Positions 1 to 6,990 of a stretch of DNA of 38,598 bases are shown piece after piece. Source of the stretch: JBAXPV01 sp037132075. Lineage in GTDB: Bacteria > Bacteroidota > Bacteroidia > Bacteroidales > CAIXZF01. Location: NCBI GenBank assembly GCA_037132075.1, contig JBAXPV010000036.1, positions 1-38,598 on the forward strand, given 5' to 3'. The position numbers and the translations under genes were made by a program. Numbering within the stretch: the first letter of the stretch is position 1; every line of letters starts with the position of its first letter. The notes beneath the pieces were generated by a model. It saw nothing but the letters and a program-made list of their open reading frames with translations, searched no databases and was not told the DNA's origin.

Positions 1-873
1 TTTCAACAGGAGAACTATCCCAGCATTCACAACCTGGAGAAATTCATCTCTGATTCTGAAAATATCTCATCAGCCGAATCTGCCGTGGAGATTGAAGAAT
101 ATGTCAAGGATTGTTGGTATATCCTGAACAAAGGACAACGCTTACAGCTTATGGGTGTGGGTGTTATCTTTAAAGACCCGGAAGGAAAACTGCTTTTTGA
201 GGCAGATCCTTTGTTGGTTCATGGCGGTGACTTTTATGGCCTGGCTGACATCCTGGCCGAGCGATATGAGGTCACGCCTCCCCCTTTACAAAAAGCGAAA
301 AAGAAATTTCCGCTGAAACTCGTGCTCGCTGCTTTTATGCTCCTTGCGCTTGTCCTTGGCGGACTGTGGGTCGGAAAAATGGTGAACATCTTCCAACGTA
401 AAATGGAGCTGAGAGGACCGCTGGCAGACAGTACCATATTAGCTAAACCAAAATCAGAGACTACCCCAAAGGCCGAAACTGCAGTCATTATAAAAGACTC
501 TGTTGTTCCTGCGGCAAGTCCCCCCGCAGAAACGCCAGTCCAGGCCAAAGCTCCTGCAAAGACTCAACCAATACCAGAACCTGAAGTGGCGAAAGCCAAG
601 CCTGTCGAGACTAAAAAAGTGGAAGACAACAGCATTCCATCTGGTGAAGGCAGCTTTGTCATCATTGCCGGCTGTTTTATGTCTGAAGATGGCGCAAAAA
701 AACTTAACAATAAACTCATCGCCAAAGGATATCCCTCAGAGATTCTCGGAAAGACCACAGCCGGCCTTACTATCGTCAGCTATGGAGCTTACCCCGACAA
801 AGCCTCTGTGCGTGCTGCACTCGAAAAAATCAGGCAGGACGGAGATTCCAAAGCATATATCATCAAACATTAA
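1..873 (+). CDS. SPOR-domain membrane protein, 5' end outside window
   Basis: The reading frame is open from base 1, so the gene starts upstream; a GTG at 85 is in frame but is probably internal. The visible N-terminal part, with motifs such as KGQRLQLMGVG and a following FEAD, resembles the region after the HU-like domain in Bacteroidota HU-CCDC81/SPOR proteins. A single membrane segment (FPLKLVLAAFMLLALVLGG) lies about 100 residues in. A Pro/Ala/Lys-rich linker follows, then a C-terminal SPOR domain of about 70 residues starting at GSFVIIAGCF. SPOR domains bind denuded glycan strands of septal peptidoglycan, so a role at the cell wall or division site is likely, but this is inferred from the family. 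The stop codon overlaps the trmB start (TAATG), which suggests translational coupling. Confidence 0.8.
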   Translation, partial: FQQENYPSIHNLEKFISDSENISSAESAVEIEEYVKDCWYILNKGQRLQLMGVGVIFKDPEGKLLFEADPLLVHGGDFYGLADILAERYEVTPPPLQKAKKKFPLKLVLAAFMLLALVLGGLWVGKMVNIFQRKMELRGPLADSTILAKPKSETTPKAETAVIIKDSVVPAASPPAETPVQAKAPAKTQPIPEPEVAKAKPVETKKVEDNSIPSGEGSFVIIAGCFMSEDGAKKLNNKLIAKGYPSEILGKTTAGLTIVSYGAYPDKASVRAALEKIRQDGDSKAYIIKH

Positions 874-1535
874 TGGCGAAAGATAAACTCAGGCGTTTCG
901 CAGAAAACCTCACATTCCCGCATCTCTTCCAGCTAAGCCATGATCAGCTCATGGCCGGGTTTGAATATAGGGGACGTTGGAAAGACTTTTTCAAAAACGA
1001 CAATCCTATTGTCCTTGAACTGGGCTGTGGCAAAGGAGAATATACCCTATTCCTGGCAGAACGACGCCCCGACCGGAATTATATCGGCATCGACATCAAG
1101 GGAGCCCGGATCTGGAAAGGACTCAAGATGTCGCATGAAGCCGAGATGGGCAATGTGGCTTTTATCAGGACTCATGTCCAGGTCATCAGGCAGTATTTTA
1201 CGCCAGGCGAAGTGGCAGAAATCTGGATCACATTCCCTGATCCACAGCCACGGCAAGCCCGGGAAAAGAAAAGACTTACCCACCCCCGCTTTTTGGATGT
1301 GTACCGCGAAGTACTTGTCCCAAAAGGACTTATCCATCTAAAAACCGACAACGCAGCTCTTTTCGACTGGACCCTGGAGATGATCAAAGAAGAAGGCCAC
1401 GATCTTCATGCCGAAACCCATGACCTCTACCACAGCGGGGGATTTGAAGAAGCAGCAGCAATCCAGACCTTTTATGAGTCCAAATTCCTGGCAGAAGGAA
1501 TCCTGATCAATTACCTTGAATTCTCGCTAAAATAA
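873..1535 (+). CDS. trmB: tRNA (guanine-N7-)-methyltransferase TrmB
   Basis: This enzyme makes m7G46 in the variable loop of tRNAs using S-adenosylmethionine. The protein has 220 residues, the usual family size. The SAM-binding motif ELGCGKGEY is at about residues 49-57, the acidic IGID loop is near 71-74, and the signature FPDPQPR (121-127) is followed by KKRLTHPRF. A HLKTDN motif (155-160) completes the fold. The FPDPQ form, in place of the proteobacterial FPDPW, is common in Bacteroidota. The ATG overlaps the stop codon of the SPOR gene, and the next gene begins 6 nt downstream, so the three are probably one transcript. Confidence 0.95.
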   Translation: MAKDKLRRFAENLTFPHLFQLSHDQLMAGFEYRGRWKDFFKNDNPIVLELGCGKGEYTLFLAERRPDRNYIGIDIKGARIWKGLKMSHEAEMGNVAFIRTHVQVIRQYFTPGEVAEIWITFPDPQPRQAREKKRLTHPRFLDVYREVLVPKGLIHLKTDNAALFDWTLEMIKEEGHDLHAETHDLYHSGGFEEAAAIQTFYESKFLAEGILINYLEFSLK

Positions 1536-1541
1536 AGTCCT

Positions 1542-1889
1542 TTGCTTCAGGATATTTCTTTCTTCGACAAAGTATATCAAGTTACTGCCCTGATTCCTTA
1601 TGGACGCGTTACTTCCTATGGCGCAATCGCCCGATACCTGGGAAGCGGACGTTCAGCACGCATGGTGGGATGGGCACTCAACGCTTCCCACGCACAAACC
1701 CCAATGATACCAGCGCATCGCGTGGTAAACCGAAACGGACTTCTCAGCGGCAAGCACCACTTTGGAACTTATGAAGCCATGAAAGAACTCCTTGAAAGCG
1801 AAGGAATTAAAGTTGTAAACGACCAGGTGCTGGAATTCAAAAAGCTTTTCTGGGATCCTGTGACAGAGTTAGAGGCTGAGTTTCGATAG
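1542..1889 (+). CDS. Alkyltransferase-like (ATL) DNA-repair protein
   Basis: This is a 115-residue protein of the O6-alkylguanine-DNA alkyltransferase C-terminal domain family. The DNA-binding helix region (RVTSYGAIARYLG, ARMVGWAL) and the asparagine-hinge region VVNRNGLLSG are intact. The active-site motif PCHR reads PAHR, with Ala at residue 58 (codon 1713-1715), so it cannot accept an alkyl group. Proteins of this kind, the alkyltransferase-like proteins, bind O6-alkylguanine lesions and hand them to nucleotide excision repair; this function comes from family knowledge. The start is a TTG only 6 nt after trmB, and no ATG lies in frame before the conserved core. Confidence 0.85.
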   Translation: MLQDISFFDKVYQVTALIPYGRVTSYGAIARYLGSGRSARMVGWALNASHAQTPMIPAHRVVNRNGLLSGKHHFGTYEAMKELLESEGIKVVNDQVLEFKKLFWDPVTELEAEFR

Positions 1890-1896
1890 CGTATAT

Positions 1897-1946
1897 TTAA
1901 CCACGGAGTCTCGCGGAGTTTTGCACGGAGGAACACAGGAGTTAAT
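1897..1946 (+). repeat. CACGGAG-type dispersed repeat, plus orientation
   Basis: The element begins TTAACCACGGAG, continues with further GGAG/CACGGAG blocks and ends GTTAAT. Two related copies in the opposite orientation lie in the ORF6N leaders (2943-2991 and 3832-3880). It is non-coding and sits just after the ATL stop codon. Confidence 0.6.
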
Positions 1947-2000
1947 TGATGATGCTCCTTTTAATACAACCTCCTGAGTTTCCTCCCCTTCCCCCCGTTA

Positions 2001-2021
2001 AGCGTAGCGTCCCGCTGCGCT
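2001..2021. repeat. GCGTAGCG palindromic element, copy 1
   Basis: AGCGTAGCG pairs with CGCTGCGCT across a 3-nt loop, with one G-T pair. A short T-run follows, so it could also act as a weak terminator for the upstream plus-strand genes. A C-rich tract with GTTA precedes it, as in the related copies at 2071-2095 and 3045-3066. Confidence 0.55.
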
Positions 2022-2070
2022 TTTATATTCCGGCATCTTGCCGAAGTTTTTCCGAATGATAATGGTATGA

Positions 2071-2095
2071 TGAGCGTAGCAAGACGCTACGCTCA
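2071..2095. repeat. GCGTAGCG palindromic element, copy 2
   Basis: TGAGCGTAGC and GCTACGCTCA form a perfect 10-bp stem with a 5-nt loop. Read on the minus strand, it begins GTTGAGCGTAGCGTC, the same core as the copy at 3045. With copy 1 it makes a head-to-head pair, like a REP doublet. No U-run follows. Confidence 0.6.
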
Positions 2096-2164
2096 ACAGG
2101 GGATATTCCGCATACAACTTCAGTGCTGGTTCAATTATATTATCTTGAAGTGTAAATACAGCCA

Positions 2165-2704
2165 TTATGATTGTTCGTCTTTTCTTCTGAAGCCTACTGG
2201 TTGAGCAGGAGATAGCGGTGGGTTGAGCAATTGTCGGAGTGCTTCAAAGATCATAGCAATATCTTCACTATTATGAATGACCTGTTGCTCCATCTGATCG
2301 AGCTTCAGCAGTATATCTTTATGAGTGAGTAACATTTCACGTAAGCGAACAAATACTTCTATGATCCGAACACTTGCCTGAATAGCCCTTTCACTCTTGA
2401 GAATGTTAGCCAACATAAGTACTCCATGTTCAGTAAATGCGAAAGGTAAAGCTCCACCTAAATGCTGCAAGGAAGGTATCGCATTTTGCGATACCATAAA
2501 TCCAACTTCTTCTTCAGAAAGCTTGAACATAAAGTTTGAAGGAAAACGGTTTTGATTACGTTTTACTTGTTCCCGTAATCGAATGGGCCTGATATCATAT
2601 AGATCTGCCAAATCTTTATCCAGCATGACTTTCATGCCCCTTAACAGGTAGATCTTACTAATCAGCACCTCGTCAGGCAGTGCCGGCAAATTTTCCTTTT
2701 CCAT
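2165..2704 (-). CDS. ORF6N-domain DNA-binding protein 1
   Basis: The N-terminal ~90 residues match the ORF6N domain: ISKIYLLRGMKVMLDKDLA, then LYDI, then a basic region with NRFPSNFMFKLSEEE. This domain is found in phage antirepressor-like and KilA-N-associated proteins and is thought to bind DNA. The middle part (FAFTEHGVLMLANILKSERA) and the helical C-terminus (HKDILLKLDQMEQQV) are typical of the chromosomal Bacteroidota versions. I chose the ATG at 2704, which gives MEKENLPALPDEV; the frame stays open to a TTG at 2752, but that extension lacks family similarity. It is a diverged paralogue of the gene at 3090-3638. The biological role is unknown. Confidence 0.85.
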   Translation of the reverse strand: MEKENLPALPDEVLISKIYLLRGMKVMLDKDLADLYDIRPIRLREQVKRNQNRFPSNFMFKLSEEEVGFMVSQNAIPSLQHLGGALPFAFTEHGVLMLANILKSERAIQASVRIIEVFVRLREMLLTHKDILLKLDQMEQQVIHNSEDIAMIFEALRQLLNPPLSPAQPVGFRRKDEQS

Positions 2705-2762
2705 TTGTTCTTGGTTTAAGAATTCTACTTTTAGATATCGTAATTCACACAAAGAATTGATT

Positions 2763-3043
2763 TTTAATGGTTCTTTTCAGGTTCATTAAAATGCAATCCA
2801 TACTCACTCTATCTATACGGAAAACTATGCCTCTACTGGAAAGAAATATTCATTTTTTTTGAACTTAGAAAATTTAAACTGATTGACTTTGTCTCAGATA
2901 TATCAATCGCATTTTCAATCCATTACTCTGTAATAACGCAAAATTAACTCCGCGTGCCTCCACGCTAACCTCCGCGCGCCTCCGTGGTTAAATAATCTTT
3001 TCAAACTTGCAACCTCAATTCTAAAGGATGATTACCACCACCC
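2763..3043. repeat. ORF6N leader repeat, copy A (~281 nt)
   Basis: This non-coding block matches 3651-3932 with about eight substitutions and two single-base indels by eye, roughly 96% identity. It lies directly upstream of ORF6N gene 1 and ends with a copy of the ATG and first few codons (MITTT) of the PEP/pyruvate-binding gene that starts at 3917. After the shared bases the two copies diverge abruptly: copy A runs into GTTGAGCGTAGCG, copy B into the real gene. Confidence 0.9.
2943..2991 (-). repeat. CACGGAG-type dispersed repeat in leader A
   Basis: On the minus strand it reads TTAACCACGGAGG, then GGAGG blocks, then GGAGTTAAT. It is inverted relative to the element at 1897-1946, so ORF6N gene 1 lies between two inverted copies. 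Confidence 0.6.
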
Positions 3044-3044
3044 C

Positions 3045-3066
3045 GTTGAGCGTAGCGTCTCGTTAC
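3045..3066 (+). repeat. GCGTAGCG palindromic element, copy 3 (degenerate)
   Basis: It begins GTTGAGCGTAGCGTCTCG, the same core as the minus-strand reading of 2071-2095, but its right arm is decayed (CGTTAC). It marks the junction between leader copy A and the 3' side of ORF6N gene 2. Confidence 0.5.
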
Positions 3067-3089
3067 AATCATCAATACCGGCCACAATT

Positions 3090-3638
3090 CTACTTATTTC
3101 CCTGTGATTTGTAACCAATCTGATTTCTGTTGGCCTGATCAAGTTGCTGTTGTTTGGATTGTTCCAATTGCCGGAGATATTCGAATATTAACAGTATCTT
3201 ATTATCATGATCGGCCAGCTTGCTTTCAATCTGATAGAGTTTATCAATTATATCCTTGTGAGCCATAAGCATTTCACGCATCCTGGAAAAGATTCGTATT
3301 ATGTGGATATTTACCAAAATGGCCCTTTCACTATTCAATACGCTGGATAACATGGCAACACCTTGCTCATTGAAGGCTATTGGAGGATACCGGACTCCTC
3401 CCCAACTTGAGGTGCCAAATTGGCTCCTCAAGTTTTCAAGCTCATCTTGTGAAAGTTCAAATAAAAAATCCGGTGGAAAACGCTTCTCATTTCTGCGAAC
3501 TGATCGTTTTAGCTGTTTGGTCTCAACACCATACAGCTCGGCTAAATCCATATCAAGCATTACTTTCTGATTGCGGATCAGGTAGATTTTGCTCATGATC
3601 ACTTCCTCAGGGATCAAGGCTAAGTTATTCTTTGCCAT
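3090..3638 (-). CDS. ORF6N-domain DNA-binding protein 2
   Basis: This 182-residue protein has the same layout as the one at 2165-2704: an N-terminal ORF6N domain (MSKIYLIRNQKVMLDMDLA, NEKRFPPDFLFELSQDE), a middle SERAI motif and a helical tail with HKDIIDKLYQIESK, ending in a Gln-rich stretch. Identity to paralogue 1 is around 45% by eye, so the copies are old or came from different sources. The start is the ATG at 3638, 12 nt inside leader copy B. A TAATTTTG motif on the minus strand at 3835-3828, within the leader, could serve as its -7 promoter element. Its DNA target and role are unknown. Confidence 0.87.
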   Translation of the reverse strand: MAKNNLALIPEEVIMSKIYLIRNQKVMLDMDLAELYGVETKQLKRSVRRNEKRFPPDFLFELSQDELENLRSQFGTSSWGGVRYPPIAFNEQGVAMLSSVLNSERAILVNIHIIRIFSRMREMLMAHKDIIDKLYQIESKLADHDNKILLIFEYLRQLEQSKQQQLDQANRNQIGYKSQGNK

Positions 3639-3650
3639 ATTGTTGGTGAT

Positions 3651-3932
3651 TTAATGTTTCTTTTCAGGTTCATTAAAATTGCAATCCTCACTCACTCTAT
3701 ATATACGGAAAACTATGCCTCTACTGGAAAGAAATATTCATTTTTTTTTGAACTTAGAAAATTTAAACTGATTGACTTTGTCTCGGATATATCAATCGCA
3801 TTTTCAATCCATTACTCTGTAATAACGCAAAATTAACTCCGTGTGCCTCCGCGCTAACCTCCGCGCGCCTCCGTGGTTAAATAATCTTTTCTAACTTGCA
3901 ACCTCAATTCTAAAGGATGATTACCACCACCC
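3651..3932. repeat. ORF6N leader repeat, copy B (~282 nt)
   Basis: This is the second copy of the block at 2763-3043. It fills the whole gap between the divergent ORF6N gene 2 (minus) and the PEP/pyruvate-binding gene (plus) and includes that gene's first codons. It must therefore hold the promoters for both genes, and copy A carries the same signals in front of ORF6N gene 1. Confidence 0.9.
3832..3880 (-). repeat. CACGGAG-type dispersed repeat in leader B
   Basis: This is the same element as 2943-2991, in the same orientation, inside leader copy B. It lies about 40 nt before the start codon of the 990-aa gene. Confidence 0.6.
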
Positions 3933-6889
3933 ACCTTTTGTCGGAACAATTCGTCTTTAACGAGACTTCTTTCAGCAACCTGATGAAGAAAAGGATCTTT
4001 AACATCCTGCTTATCAGCTCAAAGTACGATGCTTTCATCCTGGAAGAAGACGGCCGGATTGACGAACAGATTTTTAACGAATATGTCGCACTGAACCTTA
4101 GGTACCCACCACAATTTATCCAGGCTTCCTCGGAGCCGGATGCCTTCAGTACCCTCGAACAGATCAACATCAACCTCATCATCACCATGCTGAGTGCGGA
4201 AAAGACTGATTCTTTCGACCTGGCATTTAAAATCAAAAAGCGTTACCCGAACATCCCGATCGTTGTGCTGACACCTTTTTCCCGCGAAGTCTTCCTCAAA
4301 CTCGACCAGGAAGACCTCAGCGCGATCGACTATGTGTTCTGCTGGTTGGGGAATGCTGACCTCCTCCTCGCCATCATCAAGCTGATCGAGGATAAAATGA
4401 ACGTGGAACATGACGTGAACGAAATCGGGGTGCAGGCCATCCTTTTGGTTGAGGACTCCATCCGTTTCTATTCCAGCTACCTGCCTCATATCTATAAAAT
4501 CATCTATAAGCAGTCAACCGACTTCATGACGGAAGGGCTCAACGAGCATCAGCAGACACTTCGCCTCAGGGGCCGGCCAAAGATCCTCCTGGCAACGAAT
4601 TATGAAGAAGCGGTAAGCCTGTATCAGAAATACAAAAACAACCTCCTCGGGGTCATTTCTGACATCACCTACAGCCGTGAGGGCAAAGAAGATAAAATCG
4701 CAGGCCTTCGCCTGGTTGACCTTATCAAAAATGACGACAAGTTCATGCCAATCCTACTGCAGTCGTCGGAATTAGAGAATGAAGCCGCAGCAAAAGAATT
4801 GCGTGTCGGCTTCCTTTACAAACGCTCCAAGACAATGTCGCTTGAGCTACGAAACTTCATCTCAGAATACTTCGCCTTCGGGGATTTCGTGTTTATCGAC
4901 CCCAATGACTTCAAAGAGATCACCCGTGCTCCTGACCTGAAATCCTTGCAGGAAAAGATCTTCGAGATCCCCGACGAATCACTGGAATATCACATCACCC
5001 GTAATCACTTCAGCAAATGGCTGCGCGCCAGGGCCTTGTTCCCCATCGCAGAGCTGTTCAAGTCAATCACGCCGGAAGATTTTAAAGACCTCGACGAGGT
5101 CCGCCGCTTCATCTTCGATGCTATCGCCACTTTCAGGGTCTCCAAAGCCCGTGGGATCATCGCCGAATTTTACCGTGACCGTTTTGACGAATACCTCACC
5201 TTTACACGGATCGGCAAAGGGTCTATCGGTGGAAAGGCCCGCGGACTGGCATTCCTGGATACCCTCATCAAAAGAAATCATCTCTTCGACCGCTTTAAAG
5301 ATGTCATCATCACTATTCCACGCACAGTAGTCATTTGTGCTGACGTCTTCGATGAGTTCATGGAAGAAAACGAGCTGTATAAAATTGCACTTTCAGAATT
5401 GCCCGATGAAGAGATCCTGACGAACTTCGTTAGGGCGCGCCTGCCTTTCCGCATCCATGAAGACCTGTACACCTTCATCTCGGTGGTACGCAACCCGATA
5501 GCGATCCGCTCTTCCAGCCTGCTTGAAGACTCACACTATCAGCCATTTGCAGGAATCTACTCAACTTATATGATCCCAAACGTCGAAAACGACGAACGGC
5601 TCATGATCGAAAACCTAAGCAGCGCAATCAAAGCAGTTTATGCCTCGGCTTTCTTCAAAGACAGCAAATCCTATATGACTGCCACTTCTAATGTGATCGA
5701 CGAAGAGAAAATGGCGATCGTTTTGCAGGAAGTATGCGGCAGGACGTATACCAACCGTTTTTATCCGGCAGCCTCAGGTGTGGCGCGCTCGATCAACTTC
5801 TACCCTATTGCGCCTGAGAAACCCGAGGATGGTATCGCAAACATCGCATTCGGCCTGGGGAAATACATCGTCGACGGAGGCAATACCTTAAGGTTTTCCC
5901 CAAAGTACCCCAAGAAGGTTTTACAGTTGACAAGTCCCGATATGGCCTTACGAGAGACACAAAAAGTGTTCTATGCCCTGGATCTCGACCCGGCACATTT
6001 CAAACCCACCATCGATGACGGACTGAACCTTCTGAAACTTAAAATCTCAGATGCAGAAAATGACAATGCCTTGCGATATGCTGCCTCAACTTATGACATG
6101 CAAAACAACCTTTTGCGTGATGGATTTCAGCCTGGCGGGAAAAAACTGATCACTTTTTCGAACATCTTGTTTCATAACGTATTCCCTATGGCAGAAATCC
6201 TGAATGATGTGCTCCATATCGGCTCCAGGGAGATGAACAAAGCCATAGAAATCGAGTTTGCTGTCGACCTCGACCGCCCGAAAGGGGAACCCAAAATCTT
6301 TTACCTCTTACAAATCCGTCCAATCGTCGAGGCTGATGATTCATTGGCCATCTCACTCGACGAAGTTAAGCCTGAAGAAACCGTCATCATTTCTGAATCT
6401 GCCCTGGGAAACGGCGTCATCGACACCCTATGTGACCTGGTTTATGTCAAACCAGAAACTTTTAAAGCGGCCGACAGCAAGACTATTGCAGAAAGAGTTG
6501 ATATGCTGAATGCACAATTACTGAAAGAAGGAAGAAATTACATCCTCGTTGGCCCGGGTCGCTGGGGCTCTTCCGATCCATGGCTTGGGATTCCGGTGAA
6601 ATGGCCACAAATTTCAGGAGCACGTGTCATCATTGAATCCGGACTTGAGCATTATCGGATCGACCCAAGCCAGGGGACTCACTTTTTCCAAAATCTGACT
6701 TCGTTTCGGGTGGGCTATTTTACGCTCAATCCATTTATCAAAGACGGGCATTATGACCTGGAATGGCTGAACTCCAAGCCCGCCTTATATGAAGATGAGT
6801 ATTTACGGCATCTGAGGTTTGAGAAACCACTGGTGGTGAAGATTGACAGGAAGAGGAATCGGGGGGTGATTTATAAGGAAGGAATTTAA
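3917..6889 (+). CDS. Receiver-like / PEP-pyruvate-binding ATP-grasp protein
   Basis: The 990-residue protein combines three parts. Residues ~27-160 form a degenerate receiver-like domain with no clear phospho-acceptor Asp. Residues ~174-325 form a second receiver-like domain that keeps the acidic pair (E179, D180), an Asp at the usual acceptor position (D249) and a Lys (K302). From ~430 on it resembles the pyruvate phosphate dikinase/PEP synthase N-terminal ATP-binding domain, with GSIGGKARGLAF (435-446) and IAIRSSSLLED near 525. A late motif, VGPGRWGSSDPW near 877, is typical of this Bacteroidota family. The phospho-His swivelling domain and the PEP-binding TIM barrel of true PEP synthase are not apparent, so ordinary PEP synthesis is unlikely. 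The natural substrate is unknown. The start ATG lies inside leader repeat copy B. Confidence 0.85.
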   Translation: MITTTHLLSEQFVFNETSFSNLMKKRIFNILLISSKYDAFILEEDGRIDEQIFNEYVALNLRYPPQFIQASSEPDAFSTLEQININLIITMLSAEKTDSFDLAFKIKKRYPNIPIVVLTPFSREVFLKLDQEDLSAIDYVFCWLGNADLLLAIIKLIEDKMNVEHDVNEIGVQAILLVEDSIRFYSSYLPHIYKIIYKQSTDFMTEGLNEHQQTLRLRGRPKILLATNYEEAVSLYQKYKNNLLGVISDITYSREGKEDKIAGLRLVDLIKNDDKFMPILLQSSELENEAAAKELRVGFLYKRSKTMSLELRNFISEYFAFGDFVFIDPNDFKEITRAPDLKSLQEKIFEIPDESLEYHITRNHFSKWLRARALFPIAELFKSITPEDFKDLDEVRRFIFDAIATFRVSKARGIIAEFYRDRFDEYLTFTRIGKGSIGGKARGLAFLDTLIKRNHLFDRFKDVIITIPRTVVICADVFDEFMEENELYKIALSELPDEEILTNFVRARLPFRIHEDLYTFISVVRNPIAIRSSSLLEDSHYQPFAGIYSTYMIPNVENDERLMIENLSSAIKAVYASAFFKDSKSYMTATSNVIDEEKMAIVLQEVCGRTYTNRFYPAASGVARSINFYPIAPEKPEDGIANIAFGLGKYIVDGGNTLRFSPKYPKKVLQLTSPDMALRETQKVFYALDLDPAHFKPTIDDGLNLLKLKISDAENDNALRYAASTYDMQNNLLRDGFQPGGKKLITFSNILFHNVFPMAEILNDVLHIGSREMNKAIEIEFAVDLDRPKGEPKIFYLLQIRPIVEADDSLAISLDEVKPEETVIISESALGNGVIDTLCDLVYVKPETFKAADSKTIAERVDMLNAQLLKEGRNYILVGPGRWGSSDPWLGIPVKWPQISGARVIIESGLEHYRIDPSQGTHFFQNLTSFRVGYFTLNPFIKDGHYDLEWLNSKPALYEDEYLRHLRFEKPLVVKIDRKRNRGVIYKEGI

Positions 6890-6890
6890 C

Positions 6891-6924
6891 AATATACCAA
6901 TTTTCAATATACCAATATACCAAT
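6891..6924. repeat. AATATACCAAT short tandem repeats
   Basis: Three copies of AATATACCAAT lie at 6891-6901, 6906-6916 and 6914-6924, the last two overlapping. They sit between the convergent PEP-binding and glycosidase genes, followed by a G-run at about 6930-6936. No clear terminator hairpin is visible in this gap. Confidence 0.5.
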
Positions 6925-6990
6925 GGAAGGGGGGGGTGAGGTGGGATTATAGGTTCCTGAATGGCAATACGATGGAGCAATATCAATTGC

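Noticed and set aside
2071..2095. Intrinsic terminator for ORF6N gene 1
   Set aside because: The stem is strong but no U-run follows on the minus strand, and the same palindrome recurs as a dispersed element.
3654..3836. A 60-aa plus-strand frame in leader copy B
   Set aside because: It lies inside the repeated leader. Copy A differs there by indels that break the frame, so it is not under coding constraint.
2165..3932. Calling the ORF6N locus a prophage or a complete transposon
   Set aside because: No integrase, transposase, structural phage gene or clear short target-site duplication is present.
3917..6889. Annotating the 990-aa gene as phosphoenolpyruvate synthase
   Set aside because: Only the ATP-grasp (PEP/pyruvate-binding) part is visible; the phospho-His domain and TIM barrel are missing and the N-terminus is receiver-like.
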